Notes under the pieces: model-generated | Databases searched by the model: none | Seen by the model: only the letters and a program-made list of their open reading frames with translations | Told to the model about the DNA's origin: nothing | Shown here: positions 63,698-64,000 of the stretch, one piece after another | Position numbering within the stretch: the first letter of the stretch is position 1 | How the letters are laid out: the number at the start of each line of letters is the position of its first letter | Program-made: the position numbers and the translations under genes | Assembly: GCA_963676865.2 (NCBI GenBank) | Contig: CAXXSS010000001.1 | Span: 3,534,001 to 3,598,000, forward strand | Direction: 5' to 3' | DNA length: 64,000 nt | Origin: JAAYUD01 sp963676865 | GTDB taxonomy: Bacteria; Bacteroidota; Bacteroidia; Bacteroidales; Bacteroidaceae

Positions 63698-64000
63698 TTA
63701 TGAAATTAGTTCAAGGAAATCATCTTCACTTTTAATCTCTATTCCTAATTTTTGTGCTTTTTCATACTTAGCCGGTCCCATATTCTCACCTGCTAAAATA
63801 AAAGTAGTCTTTGCCGATATGCTTCCCGTATTCTTTCCACCATTTTGCTCTATAAGTTCTTTATATTCATCGCGTGAGTGATATTTGAAAACACCACTTA
63901 TCACGATAACCTGATCTTTGAGTTTATCGGTTTGTTGTGTTGTATCGCTCTCACTACGACTAAATTGCAAACCGGCTGAGCGAAGACGATTGATGAGTCG
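63698..64000 (-). CDS. ligA: NAD-dependent DNA ligase, C-terminal BRCT part (partial)
   Basis: The last 100 codons of a leftward gene that runs off the window at 64000. RLINRLRSAGLQFSRSE precedes a BRCT domain (VIVISGVFKYHSRDEYKELIEQNGGKNTGSISAKTTFILAGENMGPAKYEKAQKLGIEIKSEDDFLELI). The RLxxAGLxF link plus a final BRCT domain is the end of LigA, which seals Okazaki-fragment nicks. The catalytic part is outside the window. Confidence 0.88.
   Translation of the reverse strand, partial: RLINRLRSAGLQFSRSESDTTQQTDKLKDQVIVISGVFKYHSRDEYKELIEQNGGKNTGSISAKTTFILAGENMGPAKYEKAQKLGIEIKSEDDFLELIS

Noticed and set aside
1..64000. CRISPR arrays, tRNA or rRNA genes
   Set aside because: No regularly spaced short repeats and no cloverleaf-like or rRNA-like segments were recognised in the intergenic regions.

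Overview
The window looks like a chromosomal segment of a member of the Bacteroidales, probably a Bacteroides-like gut bacterium. The evidence is repeated Bacteroidetes-type promoter -7 boxes (TAnnTTTG) at plausible distances before genes, a type III glutamine synthetase, LL-diaminopimelate aminotransferase, a two-domain HisIE, a DUF4348 lipoprotein, and a VapE/DUF4248/HU-like/amidase cassette typical of this group. There is no rRNA, tRNA or CRISPR array that I could recognise.

Layout. 1-12.8 kb is mostly ordinary chromosome: a secreted M48-like protein with a degenerate zinc motif, NhaA, a PQQ-type beta-propeller, RsgA, a methyltransferase, an acylglycerol-phosphate acyltransferase, an M13 peptidase, a D-2-hydroxyacid dehydrogenase and a DJ-1/PfpI protein, with a probable IS982 transposase remnant between the last two. 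12.8-19.8 kb is an AT-rich, tightly packed leftward defence operon. Its order of transcription is a DNA methylase fused to an HsdR-type nuclease domain, an unassigned 281-aa protein, an HsdS specificity subunit, a DGNHR-motif protein fused to a TIR/deoxyribosyltransferase-like domain, and a GIY-YIG protein. No separate HsdR translocase is present. 20.6-26.3 kb is the VapE cassette; it contains two related ~500-bp units bounded by inverted repeats and an interrupted small reading frame.

26.4-51.4 kb is core metabolism: cydAB, map, a GNAT gene and an AddB-like nuclease; the leftward DUF4348-murB-MBL group; the leftward run hisH-hisA-hisF-hisIE-ftsE-lysC-lysA; a divergent UDP-GlcNAc 2-epimerase homologue followed by rarA; a CDGSH protein; a second hydroxyacid dehydrogenase; a divergent mutarotase/alpha-L-fucosidase pair; and mdh. 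51.7-53.2 kb is a complete IS3-family element with an A6C frameshift signal. 53.2-54.0 kb is non-coding and packed with palindromic repeats, two of which have relatives elsewhere in the window (near 1 and near 42.6 kb). 54-64 kb carries glnN, dapL and dapF as a likely leftward operon, then a glycerophosphodiester phosphodiesterase, a Crp/Fnr regulator with a CPA2 antiporter, dapA, and the 3' end of ligA.

Functionally, LysC, DapA, DapL, DapF and LysA give most of the aminotransferase (DapL) route to diaminopimelate and lysine, feeding peptidoglycan together with MurB. HisH/A/F/IE covers the middle of histidine synthesis. The most interesting parts are the defence operon, above all the DGNHR/TIR-like fusion next to a nuclease-methylase fusion, and the several families of structured intergenic repeats. 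Domain names are assigned from motifs read by eye; no database search was run.
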